Origin: Kudoa neothunni
Lineage: Eukaryota; Cnidaria
Direction: 5' to 3'
Assembly: GCA_964304625.1 (NCBI GenBank)
Contig: OZ199839.1
Coordinates: 4,464,001-4,528,000 of the forward strand
DNA length: 64,000 nt
Positions 23,871 to 35,046 of this stretch are shown here, piece by piece (the stretch's first letter is position 1; the number at the start of each line of letters is the position of its first letter). Position numbers and translations under genes: made by a program. Under the pieces are notes generated by a model. The model saw nothing but the letters and a program-made list of their open reading frames with translations. It did no database searches and was not told where the DNA came from.

Positions 23871-25112
23871 CAGCAAGGTCTCGATATTGCGGGATTCAAT
23901 AAAGATGGTTGACGTTTTTTTTAATTTCTGTATTCAACGTTGTAAATTTTTGGATGTATGTAATCTTTTAGTTTAACGTTATGTACGAAAATATGAAATA
24001 ACATTTATTTGACGCGACTTTGGTAAAATTCAGGGTCTTGGTCTTGCTATTGGGTGGTAATTGCTTCCAATTTTAATCCGATTAATCCGCAAAATTACAC
24101 ATTCGAGCAGAAGTCGTTGCGAGAAAAAAAACGAAATTTTGATAAAAAGTAGAAAACATTCAGTATTATGATTCAATTAAATCCATCTGGAATGCGAATA
24201 AATGACTCTAGAGCATCATTGATTATCATATATTCTGTTATTGTGAGTTTTATTCAAATCAGAATAGGTTATTCTTCTCTCAATATTATTTCGCCTAATC
24301 AACCTGATATAATAAACTCCAACGTTGCTTTCAACCGTAAAAAGATCGCAAATACAAAATTTGTCTAGCTTGAAATTGAGTTATATGGCAGGATGGTGTC
24401 AGAACCTAAAAAAGAAAAATATTCTGGAGTTTGTAATCACCGAAAAGGCAAAACTTTTGTTGATGATCTTAAAATCATTGGTTTCAGTTGAAACAAAGGC
24501 TGGCTTGAAAATTTTAAGAGTCGCTCTTGTTTTATAAATTCATTCTCCGTGGAAACGCGGAGAGTGTAGATAATAATATTATTTATGCTCGGGAAAACAA
24601 ATTTCCAGGTAATAAGTAGATTTGAAAAAGAAAGCGTCAAATCTTGGTGAGACTGTTCTTTCTTATGAGCATCGCACTCAACGAACCTATGCAATGAAGA
24701 ATAAGTAAAATTAAAAGGAAATGAAATGAAACATTCAAAGAATCAGCCATTGCATTATAGGCCCCTTAATTTACAAGAAAATAATTTTTACATAAATTTT
24801 CACTAATAAATTAATGGGGTTTCTGTTAAATACTACGTTCAAAAAATGATTTGATGTCTTCGACTTTCCTTTTGGTGTTTTAAAAAATCTTGATCAAAAG
24901 TTCACGAAAGAAAAGGGAAAAGCTCTTATATTGTTAGATCGATGTCATTCTTATTCATAAATAAATAATCCAAACAAAGTAGATCGCTTTTCCTTAAAAA
25001 ATAAAAAGTTTATTTTTACAAAGCACGCCAAGACTCGATATTTGGCAGTGATTTCTTATTGGGCATTAAAAGCTCAGGTCCCCATTTAATGCGCAATATC
25101 GAGACCTTACTG
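23871..25112 (+). mobile_element. Pogo/Tigger element inserted in the unnamed repeat
   Basis: The 1,242-bp element has near-perfect inverted ends (CAGCAAGGTCTCGATATTGC and its complement with CAGTAAGG) and a TA on each side (23869-23870 and 25113-25114). The inverted copy of the host repeat at 55699-56180 serves as an empty site, confirming the boundaries. Inside, the reading frames are broken and only the CENP-B-like DNA-binding part is recognisable (LYGRMVSE, then NKGWLENFKSR near 24370-24530). There is no DDE core, so it is non-autonomous. Confidence 0.88.
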
Positions 25113-25418
25113 TATGATCATTTCTGTACAGGAATGTATCAATCCCAGCATTCATTTAAAAATTTTTGGCTCCAACACTAAAACTAAATAATTTAACGTC
25201 AGTGTCGCATTTAATTTGCATCCCCGAATTATTTAAATTGTCTTAAAATTCTATTTAAAACGTTATTTGTTGACCTTGGGATTTTTCAAAGTCGAATTCT
25301 GGCCCGGCTCAGAAAGTTCGTACACAACTATTTATGGGAGATAAAAAAAATATATAGAGATAGAAGAAAACATAAGAAAATTAATTTTTATTGTTAAATA
25401 AATATCCTTTGGCTCAGT
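25113..25418 (+). repeat. Unnamed repeat family, copy A, right part
   Basis: Continuation of copy A after the pogo insertion. It includes the shared tracts TTCAAAGTCGAATTCTGGCC and ATCCTTTGGC that also occur, inverted, at 55699-55860. Confidence 0.8.
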
Positions 25419-25476
25419 CTAAACATTAATGCACTATTTCTCACAAATGGTTTCAAATCGAGTCAATATCAATATA

Positions 25477-26326
25477 CGGTAAGGTCTCGATATTGCGCAC
25501 TAAATTGTGGCCTGAGCTTTTACTGCCCAAAATCGATGTTTTTCGCGTGCGCCGCCAGAATAAATTTTTCACTTTTAAACGAAAAAATGACCTACCATGT
25601 TTATATTATTAAATTAAAGATGTAAAAAGCATCAATCTAATAATATACGAACTTTTCCTCATCTTTCACAAATTTTTGATCAAGAGTTTTTAAAATATCA
25701 AGGTAGTTGAAGACATCCAACCATTTTTTTGAACGTTAATATTTAACAGAAAATTCATAAATTCCTTTTAAACGGGTGGTCTCTTTAAATTTAACAATGA
25801 CACTATGTTGAAATTTTATCCCTATAAATTAAGCGATCTATACTTCTATTACAGGTTTTTTGATTGTTTCGTTTCCATTTAATTCAACTCCTTTATATCA
25901 TATGTTTGTTGAGTGCATTGATCTTAGGAAAGAGAGGTTTCGCCGAGATTTTATATGTTTTCTTTTTCATATCTACTTTTTACCTAATAAAATTTGATTA
26001 CCTAACCATTAACAATATTATCATCAACTTCGCCCCCTTCTCCGCAAAGAGTGAATTTTTAAACAACAGAGAATCTTAAAAGTTTTAAGGAAACCATTTG
26101 TTCCACTTAAACCAGGGATAAAGGATCATCGGCAAAAAGTTTTGCCTTCTTATTGATAAAAACTCTAGAATATTTGTCTTTTTTTGGTATTCTGACACAA
26201 TCCGGTCATATAACGCAATTTGAAGTTTGATGTATGTTTTATTTGTAATTCCTTTACAGAGAGAGACAACGTTGGAATTCGTTATATCAGATTTATTAGA
26301 TACAATTCTATTCAACTTAGAATAAC
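25477..26326 (-). mobile_element. Truncated pogo/Tigger element, opposite orientation
   Basis: Starts at a TA followed by CGGTAAGGTCTCGATATTGC, which matches the right end of the 23871 element read inward. The CENP-B-like binding region is on the minus strand (26085-26360, with LYDRIVSE). The opposite end is missing; the copy stops where a different element begins at 26327. Confidence 0.75.
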
Positions 26327-28040
26327 CACCGTATATACTCGAGCAAAGTCGCAGGGTCAAATTTGGGCTAACTCATCGTGATTATGGTTGACTCGAATAT
26401 AAGTCGCAATCATAAACCAAAAATTTATTAACGCTTAAACTTTCGCGATTTACAAGGTATATTTTAAATAAAATCTGATCATTTTAAGGCAAACAAGGAA
26501 ATATTCATTGTACAACAAATAAATGATTATTTTAAAAAAATTAACAAACTATTAATGTTCATTGTCGTCATCAGCATCATCATCCTTAGTTGACGAAAAC
26601 TTATCCTCATCAAAAAAGCGTGCACTTTGTTCTGATGTCAAAGTATCGTCGTAAATCTCGTCCATCTCTTCTTCCGTATTACTGTGTACTTGGTCGTCTT
26701 CAGTTCCATCCATCGCATTAGAAATGCCACATTTTTTGAACGATTTCTTAATTATACTCCTGTCTATAGAAAGCCAAGAATCTTTTACCCATTTAGCTAC
26801 CAATGCTAATGCAGGTCTCTTAAAATTTCCTGATGCTGTCTTTTCCGCCAATCCGTCTGACATCCATTTGATCCATTGATCGCGTACTTTACATTTGAAT
26901 GAAAAATTTAAAGAAACATCTAAAGGTTGTAATATTGAGGTTAAGTCCGAAGGAATAACAGCAGTATCTGTTTTATAGTAGTTTTTGACACGTTGTTTGA
27001 CATCATCAGCGAGATGAGCTCGGAACATATCCTAAACTAACAGACTTGGTTTTTTATCCAAATTACCACCTGGGCGACGAGACCATACTTTCTCCATCCA
27101 AGTATGAAGTCCTTCCACATCCATCCATTCTTTCTCGTGAACATGAATAACAACTTCAAGAGGAAATTTTTCTTTTGGAAACGTTTTCCGTTTAAAAATT
27201 ATCATTGGAGGCAGTTTAGTTCCGTCCGCCATACAGGTTAAAACGACAGTAAAGTGTGTTTTTACGTGACCAGTTGTTCTAACCGTCACGGTTTTGGTTC
27301 CTATATTATCAACTGTCCGATTACCATGAGCATCAAAAAACATAGGTGTTTCGTCCATGTTTCCACTTCCACTTCCACTTCGACTAAGATCATAATTTCT
27401 CTTTTTCCTTATAACTATAACATATTTATGAACGTTGATAATCTTGTCTTCCAAATCGGACGGAATTTTTTGGAAAATTTTGGTCCTTTATAATATCTTT
27501 GGATTTTAATCGAATCGCTCCGCGCGTCACTACATATCCGCTTTGTCTCATTTCATTTATCCACCTGTTTAACTTTTCCTCTTCGTGGATAAATTTTGAT
27601 GTCTTTCCCCCTATTGGCTTTTTTTGTAACTGGCATTTCTTCCAACTGCAGAACAGGTTTTCTCCAATCGCGTACCTGCTTTTCGCTAACTCCATTTTTA
27701 TTAGCCGCGAGTCGATTGTTGTCACATTCGATAGCATATTTTGCAACTTTTAATTTGAATTTGGCATCATAACAATGTCTTTTTTTAATGGAACTCATTA
27801 TCCTAACATAGGTGAAAGTCTAATTAAATATCAACAAAACAATTCCGTCATTTTAATTAAAACAATATATTTTTTATATATAATGATAAAAAGTAGAACA
27901 TAAACTTATTACGGATTATTTATATACTTTACTAACTACCAACATAATTTTTACGTCGATGTTTTGTGTATAAGTCGCACGCGGTTTTTGAAGCAGAGTA
28001 TTTTGAAAAAAAGTACGACTTTACACGAGTATATACGGTG
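26327..28040 (-). mobile_element. Pogo-superfamily element with CACCGTATATACTCG ends
   Basis: Inverted ends CACCGTATATACTCG are followed by a close match of AAAGTCG, giving a 1,714-bp element. It is inserted into or beside the truncated pogo element at 25477. The transposase lies on the minus strand in several frames. I do not see a convincing TA duplication at the outer edges as I have drawn them, so the ends may be off by a few bases. Confidence 0.78.
26552..27798 (-). pseudogene. Broken pogo-type (DDE_1) transposase with HTH head
   Basis: In order: an N-terminal helix-turn-helix (YDAKFKLKVAKYA, then NGVSEKQVRDWRK) at 27650-27798; a second DNA-binding region (RWINEMRQSGYVVTRGAIRL) in another frame; then the catalytic domain. 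The first Asp is in NMDETPMFFDAHGNRTV. The second would follow LLV at 27029, where a stop codon sits in place of the usual Trp before DMFRAHLADDV. The third acidic position is in SILQPLDVSLN. A long acidic tail ends at 26552. At least two frame changes and one stop mean it is inactive. Confidence 0.85.
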
Positions 28041-28667
28041 CTTTATTCGTGAATTTTTAATTTTATTTTTTACCAGGCTATCATACATGACTAAATACGA
28101 AAAATATTTTATTTTTGCGACATTTTTCATAGAGAAAAAGTTTCTTGAATCATTAACTGCTAATTTACTTTGTTGGAAAAACCATGATAAATTATACCTA
28201 TAAAAATTGTACGTAAGTTTTTTATCGATTCACTGAATAAGAAAAAATTAAAAAACTTTTATTTATAATTCTACTCTATTCTATAACACTTTATTTTAGT
28301 ATTTACCAAAAATACTCTAATGATGTAAGTTTTAAATAAGGAAGAGGTACATAAATGATTTTAATGCCTTGTGACTCTTGAAAATCTGGTCAACCTTAAA
28401 GTTGGATCCCGATCTAGGCAAGTCTGGCCACCCTGATATATACAGTAGATAGGCAAAATGTTGTTCACACTTTATGAAACATTAATAAGTCAAATATTAT
28501 CAAATTAAACATCTCAATCTTACGACAATTGCAAATAAGTAAGGGAATGATTTATCAGAAATTGTCATAAAAAATTAATTTTCGATGACTTTATTGTTTC
28601 ACGTATATATAAATTTTAACGAATAAATTTACACTAAGTTTTCGTCTAAGCGCACACATTTGCACTA
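28041..28667. other. Intergenic with a possible hAT end
   Basis: AT-rich. At about 28398-28435 the minus strand reads CAGGGTGGCCAGACTTGCC, which resembles the terminal repeat of hAT-type MITEs, but I found no matching opposite end. Nothing else is recognised. Confidence 0.4.
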
Positions 28668-28946
28668 ATGCGTAGTCCCATCCATTTAAAAAAATTTTTT
28701 ATTCTCTTCCTAATAAATTTAGGAATATTAAATCAATTTAACGCATCAAATTTTCAACAACAATCTCAGCTTATAATCCAAGCAAGCGCAGGACTATTTC
28801 GATTCCATCGCATCAGTTGCCTCCACTTGTGACCACATCAAATACTTAACCCTTAAAACAACAGAAAAACCAAGACTAAATTTATTAATTGTAGTAAGTT
28901 TCACAAAGTTGTTAAACCTTGCAAGAAAAATAATTTTAACAGTTGA
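28668..28946 (+). CDS. Possible small secreted protein, two exons
   Basis: An ATG frame starts with a basic stretch and a good signal-peptide core (LKKFFILFLINLGILNQFNA), suggesting secretion. Exon 1 would end at 28828 and, across a 36-nt GT-AG intron, join exon 2 at 28865-28946. The two add up to 80 codons plus a stop, with a Lys- and Cys-containing tail (FINCSKFHKVVKPCKKN). The joined frame staying open is mild support. No family is recognised and the intron is shorter than others here. It faces RBX1 tail to tail. Confidence 0.3.
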
Positions 28947-29039
28947 GTAAAAAAAAGGGTTCGCCGAGAAATAAACAATGTTAATAACGTTAATGCATCA
29001 GGAGTACAGGTTCACTTTTGTTCACTAGAAAAAATTATA

Positions 29040-29575
29040 TCATACATCCACAACCCTGACATCATACTCGCTGTATTCCCAATTTCTGTTATCAAGAGGG
29101 CATACTCTACGAGTTCTCAACCAACGCGAAATGCAGTGTTGGTGAAACGCATGCTGAACAAAGAATCAATATTTATAGCTAATTTAAAAATACATTGCAT
29201 TTCCCCCACGAAACGCTACAAGAAGGACTGTCATCCTTCACAGTTTCAGCCTGACATTCAACGCCTTCAAAAATATCATTATTCGATTTCACCGTGGCAT
29301 TAAACTTACAAAGATCCATTATGTGATTTCTGCATATAGCACAATTGTCGACAGCCAAATCTATTACCAAGTGATAGTGTAAAGTGGTGTTATCTTAGTC
29401 AAAATCATACCCCAAGACCATAATGCCACGGCATTCCACTAAGGTGGTATAAATATTTAATATAAATGTAATAGTAAATTAATACTTTTTTAATTTCAAA
29501 TTTGATGAGTGTATTGTCGGGTTCGTTTACTGCTACACTTGTAGATTCGAACGGCTCCTCCTTACCCTCCGACAT
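29040..29575 (-). CDS. RBX1: RBX1/ROC1 RING-H2 subunit of cullin-RING ligases
   Basis: RBX1 binds the cullin C-terminal region and recruits the E2 for ubiquitin and NEDD8 transfer. Five exons (29575-29486, 29438-29411, 29360-29310, 29264-29194, 29153-29040) join in frame to 117 residues, close to the usual 108. The cullin-binding strand is [17 protein letters not shown]. The RING-H2 domain shows [33 protein letters not shown] and CPLDN; the last Asp as metal ligand is the RBX1 signature and separates it from RNF7. Introns are 47, 50, 45 and 40 nt. The 45-nt intron at 29265-29309 has no stop and is in frame, so it is easily mis-annotated as a 15-residue insertion. The N-terminal extension is acidic and unconserved, as usual. 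All zinc ligands are present. Confidence 0.96.
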
Positions 29576-29978
29576 TTTATTATACGCAAGCGCATTCCTG
29601 ATAAAGACCAGTTGCGTTTTTTACCCATCCGTTAGATCGCCTAGTTTGGAAATAGATTTTTAAATTTCAATATGACCAGTCTCTTCGTACATGCGATAGG
29701 TCTCTTACTGTCAATTAAACCCAAAACTGACAAATTTTTAAAGATGTGTCCCCATTAAACACCTCTTCGGCATTCAATTGGTGAATTGTTTAGAAATCAC
29801 CAAACTATTGTTCTTTTCATTGAAAAAAACATATAGCGATTGACCTAAAACAATAAATAATAATTAAATTATTGGATTAATATTTAGGCGATAGTTAAGT
29901 CGAGTGCAAAGCGATCACAATAAGTACCTTCCTTGTAGGATTTTTATGAATTTAAATATTTTACCGTTTGCATTATAA
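29576..29978. other. Likely upstream region of RBX1
   Basis: About 400 bp between the RBX1 start codon and a hAT-like element. It should contain the RBX1 promoter, but no specific element is recognisable. Confidence 0.35.
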
Positions 29979-30643
29979 CAGCGCTTCCCGATTCATTTTA
30001 GTTTCCGGTCCCTACCATTTACGGGGACAGCTCCGCACCCCTTCTCAAAAAAAAGATTTAAAATGGATTTATTTTTAGATGGGGAAATGTTACAATAACG
30101 TTAAAAAGAAAAAACTCGCCTATTTTCACAAGAAAACCGATGTGAATAAAATAAATTAAACTGATAATAAATTAAATTTTTTGAATTTTTTTCTTGTCTT
30201 CTTTGGACAATAATTTAGTCAAAATGGGACTCTTTATCAGATAAAGTTATGACTAAGGTATGATGAAAACAGAGCTGCCAGCAGAGTTAAAGAAAACCCA
30301 AGATTGAGAAAAACGCTACTCTAAAACACAACAAAAAATATAATCGTATCTATTAAAGTTTTTAACCCTCTTCCGATTCAATAATTACGTCTTCAGTCTT
30401 GAAATTTCAATTTATCGCCGTATGATTTCGATGTTTTGGCACGAACACTCACTCATATTTGACGTCTCGTATGAATCAATACACTCACAATTAATTACTT
30501 CATAATTCAAAATATATTTTGTAGTAACGTTTAAATTTTCTAATAATGTGCGACAGTGTTTATTGAGTAATTATGTAATTGTGTCATGTTAAACAATCTA
30601 ATGTGCTGTCGTTCAATATCGCAAATGCTTAAACCCTGCATGA

Positions 30644-31002
30644 CAGTGGTTCCCAAACCCTCTATGGATGTGAACTCTGGGATTGGGGGTGTGAGACTCG
30701 ACCACAATAGAAAATAATTTTTGAGACATTTTGAGTCGACAATACCTTATCGTATTTAAACATGTGCGAACTTCGTTTTGTCATCAAACGTGGGTGCGAG
30801 TCCAATTTTAGTTGGGAAGCGCTGCTGCATGATATGATCTGAATGGGATACGTCATTAAAAACATAAATATTAATGCCGTACATCAAGAAAAAATTTTGT
30901 TATTCTTTAGTGTTTTTAACGGTTTTCAATAAAAACCCAAGATTTTGTATTAAATGAAAAAACCCCCAAGAACCCAAGGTGACCATAAAAAACCAAGCCC
31001 TG
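30644..31002. mobile_element. Possible small hAT-like MITE nested in the larger element
   Basis: Starts CAGTGGTTCCCAAACC, a form very common at hAT ends. About 360 bp later an inverted end CAGGGCTTGGT is followed by similar subterminal sequence (TATGG then TTGGGGG on both sides). I see no clear 8-bp target duplication. Confidence 0.45.
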
Positions 31003-31066
31003 GACGAAAATTCGTCTACACGTGCGTGGATATGTGGAAACATTTGAAAAATGAGCAATAACGGAA

Positions 31067-31384
31067 ATGAAAACTTCAGTATTTTTAAAAAAAGAAATAA
31101 TTTTCTTTTGTTTGATGATTACTTTTACAAAAGGGATTGTTCAACAAAGACAATATTGGAAGTACCATGGAAGATTAAGAACCAACCCCTCTGGAATTCA
31201 TAATGCTGAAAAAATTGATTTTCATAACAGCACTATATCCTTTGAGAAACATATTCAATTGAAATTAGAAAATTTAAGAAGTATCTGCCAAAAATATGAT
31301 CAGTATTATGACACCTTTTACTTTCGAACCAATCACAAAACCATAGAATTGGAAGTTATCTTAACCTTAAAATTTTTAAATTAA
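31067..31384 (+). CDS. Hypothetical secreted protein inside the hAT-like element
   Basis: A 105-codon ATG frame. It begins with charged residues and a hydrophobic core typical of a signal peptide (KKEIIFFCLMITFTKG), followed by a hydrophilic mature part with one Cys, several Tyr and a YDQYYDTFYF cluster. I recognise no family. It lies between the terminal repeats of a non-autonomous hAT-like element, so it may be a captured gene, host DNA between unrelated ends, or a chance frame. The presence of a proper ATG and a signal-like N-terminus is the only positive evidence. Confidence 0.35.
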   Translation: MKTSVFLKKEIIFFCLMITFTKGIVQQRQYWKYHGRLRTNPSGIHNAEKIDFHNSTISFEKHIQLKLENLRSICQKYDQYYDTFYFRTNHKTIELEVILTLKFLN

Positions 31385-32204
31385 TTAAAAAAATTGATTG
31401 TTCATTTAATAATTATGCACTTATTGATTCTTTTTAATGTTACCCGGCGCACGCGCGAATGTTATGACAAAATTCGTTTTGTGGTCTTGATTTTTTATCA
31501 TGTTTTCTGAACAATAATTGGGTCAAAATAAGACTCTTTATCAGATAAAGTTATGACCAAATCATAATTTGTAAAGGTACAAGATATGTTAATGTTTTTG
31601 TGTAAAATAACAGATGTGAATAGTTGAGCTTAAACAAAATTTTGGATTTTGTAATTTTGTTGTTTAATTATAAATTTAAAAGTTTAATGAGGAAATTAAA
31701 TTTATGACCCAATCTCGAATGCATAGTTTTAATTGATAGAATTTTTGAGTGCAAATTGACTTATTTAAAATATAAAAAATTTAAATAATTTAACAAAAAA
31801 TCTAAATTACGTAACCTTGACACTAATTAAAATTTAATTCTTACTTTACGTATAGTTTAATTAAAAAATAATAAATAATACAATTTTTAATAATTCATCT
31901 ATTTTAAAACCTTTTATATGTCGTTCATCTTTCCCAGTAAAAAGTAAATACTTCATAATTTTTTAGGTTGTTCTATTCAAAATTTAAACTAAATAATTTA
32001 TTTACGAATGACTATTTATTTAACAGACGTATTTCAGCTTCGATTGCGCACGAATCGCACATGATATATTGTCGAGAGAGATTCTGATCATTTTGAATCG
32101 AAACATTATGTACAAAGCATGCTTAGCTATATAATTTTTTCGTTGACTCTAGACGTGAGTCTCGGACCCTCAGAAACTGCCCCCCCCCAAATCGGGAAGC
32201 CCTG

Positions 32205-32759
32205 TTTTATAATAATGCATCAAATTTCTGAAACATTTACAATTTCTAAATATACTGTATAGAATAATTTTAGATGAATTCAGTCTATTGAATTATTGAG
32301 TCTATCATAGTCTCTTCCATTATTTTTTAATTATTCTATAAACCTAAAGGTTAATCTAAATGCAACATACTTCCAAATTCTATTACCTTACAAAATTAAT
32401 GACGTCTCGTATTTTACTCAAAAAGATTTAATATATAATGTTGAATTGTGGCTTTAAACTTGACTGGGGACTACTCATGGCATCAAAAAGATATGATTTT
32501 TGGAAATTTGTTTTAATTTCAAATAATAATTGGAAAATATACTTAACTCTTCTATGAATAAAGTTTTTTCGCTATTTACCGGATAACAGCCAAAATATTT
32601 TAAAAGGTAGTTTCTTTTTTTAAATTTCTTATATTTAATATGAATTAACATCCTTCGTGAAGTTTGACCGTGGAATTTGGTTAACCAGTCCGCATCTATA
32701 AAAACTATAAGTATCTAAGTTAATCACATCTAACCTATTGCATCATCTATTTACGTAGA
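32205..32759. other. Intergenic, nothing recognised
   Basis: AT-rich sequence without supportable open frames or repeats. Confidence 0.4.
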
Positions 32760-33310
32760 AAATGAGGATTGAAATCATTAAACATGCTCGTACGGGCTAC
32801 CACCACCTCACACCCTCTTATTCCCTTTAGATGCCTGGACAATACGGCATAGTGATATTAGGTGTGTTTTCGCATACCATGAGGTTACGTGTTTGGGTCC
32901 TAGACCGGGCGGTCCTGTACTTCTAATCCAAAATTGAGTAGGAAGCATGTAGTAATTGCAGAGATCTACGATTTATCGGGGTCATGCTTGCAGCTAGGAG
33001 GGGGCTGGCAGAAGGGTAACTTTCAGGTGATCATAAACGTCGGGGTACAGGAACGAAATAAAACTCAGTAGGGGGGTTCCCATAAAGCTGACACACGCAT
33101 TCAGACGACTTTCTCAGATTAATTCTGGGTATAGTTAGGGGTGGTGGTTGCTCCAAACCGAGGATGTTTAATGAGTTAAAATCTCACACTACCGCATAAT
33201 CGTAAGTCGCCTTAATGACGGTGCGGTGTCTACAGCGTAAATGAAGAAGGCTTAACCAGCCCAAACTTCACAACCTAACAAGTTTCGCCAGGGGTTTTAC
33301 TTTGTAAACA
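32760..33310. other. GC-richer island of unknown nature
   Basis: About 550 bp whose base composition stands out from the surrounding AT-rich sequence (for example AGACCGGGCGGTCCTG and CTAGGAGGGGGCTGGCAGAA). No open frame of note crosses it. It could be a decayed non-coding part of a mobile element or a captured foreign fragment. I found no terminal repeats. Confidence 0.5.
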
Positions 33311-33923
33311 AAAAAACGAAAAAACAAATTCCCTTTTAAACTGAAATAAAGTCATCTTTTCTGGGCTTGCAAGATTTTTTTTAATGCGTCAACAACGATT
33401 CAAACGGCTAATCAGACCCAGTTGCGACTAAAAATGCATCACACCTGATGATGCGCTTTCATCTTAACAGAGTTTTTTAGTTGAGAAGCCATGCGTCTAA
33501 AAATTTATTGAAATCGTGATGTCCAAGAATAGATTCTGATAACTCCATGTCAGTTGTGTCTGATCGCAACATGACACAAGCTCATTGGGACAGGGAAATT
33601 AGTGAGATGCCAAGGGAACAGGTTAACATTTATAGCATCAACCACATTTTTAACTGTTATGTATTTTGTAAGCAGGCAGTGCAGAGAAAAACACAGATTA
33701 AAAATGGACAGCGTTCAGATTAGCGGAAATGTTCAAACGTTCACGAAGTTTGTGAATACATAAACAAATACTTAACATTAACTTAGCCAAAATACATTTC
33801 ATGAGTCGAAATAACGGTATATTTGTAAAATGATAAAAATCTCTGGTAAAGCATAATGCCATATAAAAAAATGAGACAAATACAAACATTGGAACATATA
33901 TTAGAAGTGAAAAAGTTAACGAT
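33311..33923. other. Intergenic downstream of the AKR7 gene
   Basis: AT-rich, no supported gene. It probably contains the 3' end signals of the minus-strand AKR7 transcript. Confidence 0.35.
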
Positions 33924-35046
33924 TTAACGGAAATACGGGGGACTGCACCCAGCAATGTGTTTTTTATAAATAGAATCAAGTATATCACTAAACTCGTCGT
34001 TAATTTTAAGTTTATCCTTCAAAATAATGTTCATATTTAGATTGAACTGTTCCATAGATGATGCTCCTATAATAAGAGCATCACCATATTTCGAATCCAT
34101 CATTGATGAATCAATTATCCAAGAAAATGCGAGTCTGAGTAAGTCATAGTTGGGAGTTGAAAACGTGGAGTCCTTTTTGGGAGATCTTTTAGTGCCTATA
34201 TAGGTTTGAAGTGAACTTTCAACGTCACTCAGAGCGTCAAAATAATTTTTTTTTCCAAAAACGGTCTTGATACAATTTAGCCCATTTACCACCAATTTTA
34301 TAAAATCTAAATGGATGATTTATATTCTCCATTTTTCTCAAAATTAATAACCTATTTGGAGTGGTATGTTCACTAAAATTGTTTAAATCATCAAATTTAT
34401 ATCTTCCTGACAATATACCCCCAGCCAATGGGTTGTACGCATAGAAACTTATACCCAGATCGCGTAAACATGGAATTAATTCGTTTTCAACATTCCTATA
34501 TGTAACATTAATCGCATAAAAAAATTTATTTTGCATATACCTAGTCAACATGTTATACATTCCTTGATAGACGGTGGGTTTTACCCAATCATTCCTGTCA
34601 CAAATTTGCCATATTTTCATCACTTCCCACGAAGAATAATTGGATATACCGAATCTCTTAAACTTTCCATTTCTGAATGAATGGTCGATGGTCTCAAGAG
34701 TTTTTTCGATCGGATCGCTGCAGCTTGGCCAATGTAGATAGAAAATATCAACGGAACTTTTGTTGAGACTGTCCAAAGACGTGGCAAGTTGCTGTTGTAA
34801 CGCGCTCGGTGTAAACCCATTCTCGACATATGAAGGATTCGCTTTGGTAGAAACCTGAAGATTATTGTCTCCTATATACTCGCTAAACTCTCCAAGAATT
34901 TTCTCGGTTAATCCATTTGCATACATTGATGCAGTATCTAGTTCGGTATAGCCTAACAACGAAAACTTAACAATCAAATCTAAGCACTGGTCCTTGGACA
35001 ATCTTCGACCAAATTCCATAGTTCCCAACACAATCTTATTCAGCAT
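33924..35046 (-). CDS. AKR7-type aldo-keto reductase (aflatoxin aldehyde reductase family)
   Basis: NADPH-dependent aldehyde reductase of the AKR7 group, cytosolic. The product opens MLNKIVLGTMEFGRRLS, matching the family start; the frame further upstream lacks an ATG. The catalytic tetrad is complete: D37 and Y42 (ELDTASMYANG), K68 (STKA), H105 (FYLHWPS). Other signatures are FGISNYSSWEV, TVYQGMYN, FYAYNPLAGGILSGRY and the terminal PYFR. Two 45-nt GT-AG introns near 34505-34550 and 34315-34360 have no stops and are in frame, so a raw translation carries two false insertions. After RFWKK the coding frame changes at a run of nine A near 34244: one A too many gives an early stop, and the rest of the protein continues in the neighbouring frame to 33924. 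This is either an indel error in the assembly or a recent null mutation. It lies 460 bp downstream of the V-ATPase gene on the same strand. Confidence 0.9.

Larger units (their letters stand above)
29979..32204. mobile_element. Non-autonomous hAT-like element
   Basis: The ends read CAGCGCTTCCCGATT at 29979 and, inverted, CAGGGCTTCCCGATT ending at 32204. The flanking 8-mers CATTATAA and TTTTATAA agree at six of eight positions, as expected for a hAT target duplication that has aged. No hAT transposase is present in its 2.2 kb. It contains a direct repeat of about 55-65 bp (30205-30260 and 31508-31565, including ACTCTTTATCAGATAAAGTT) and a possible second nested hAT-like element. Confidence 0.7.

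Noticed and set aside
32184-32196. Poly-C run as a functional signal
   Set aside because: It lies at the subterminal end of the hAT-like element and is best explained as part of its decayed end.
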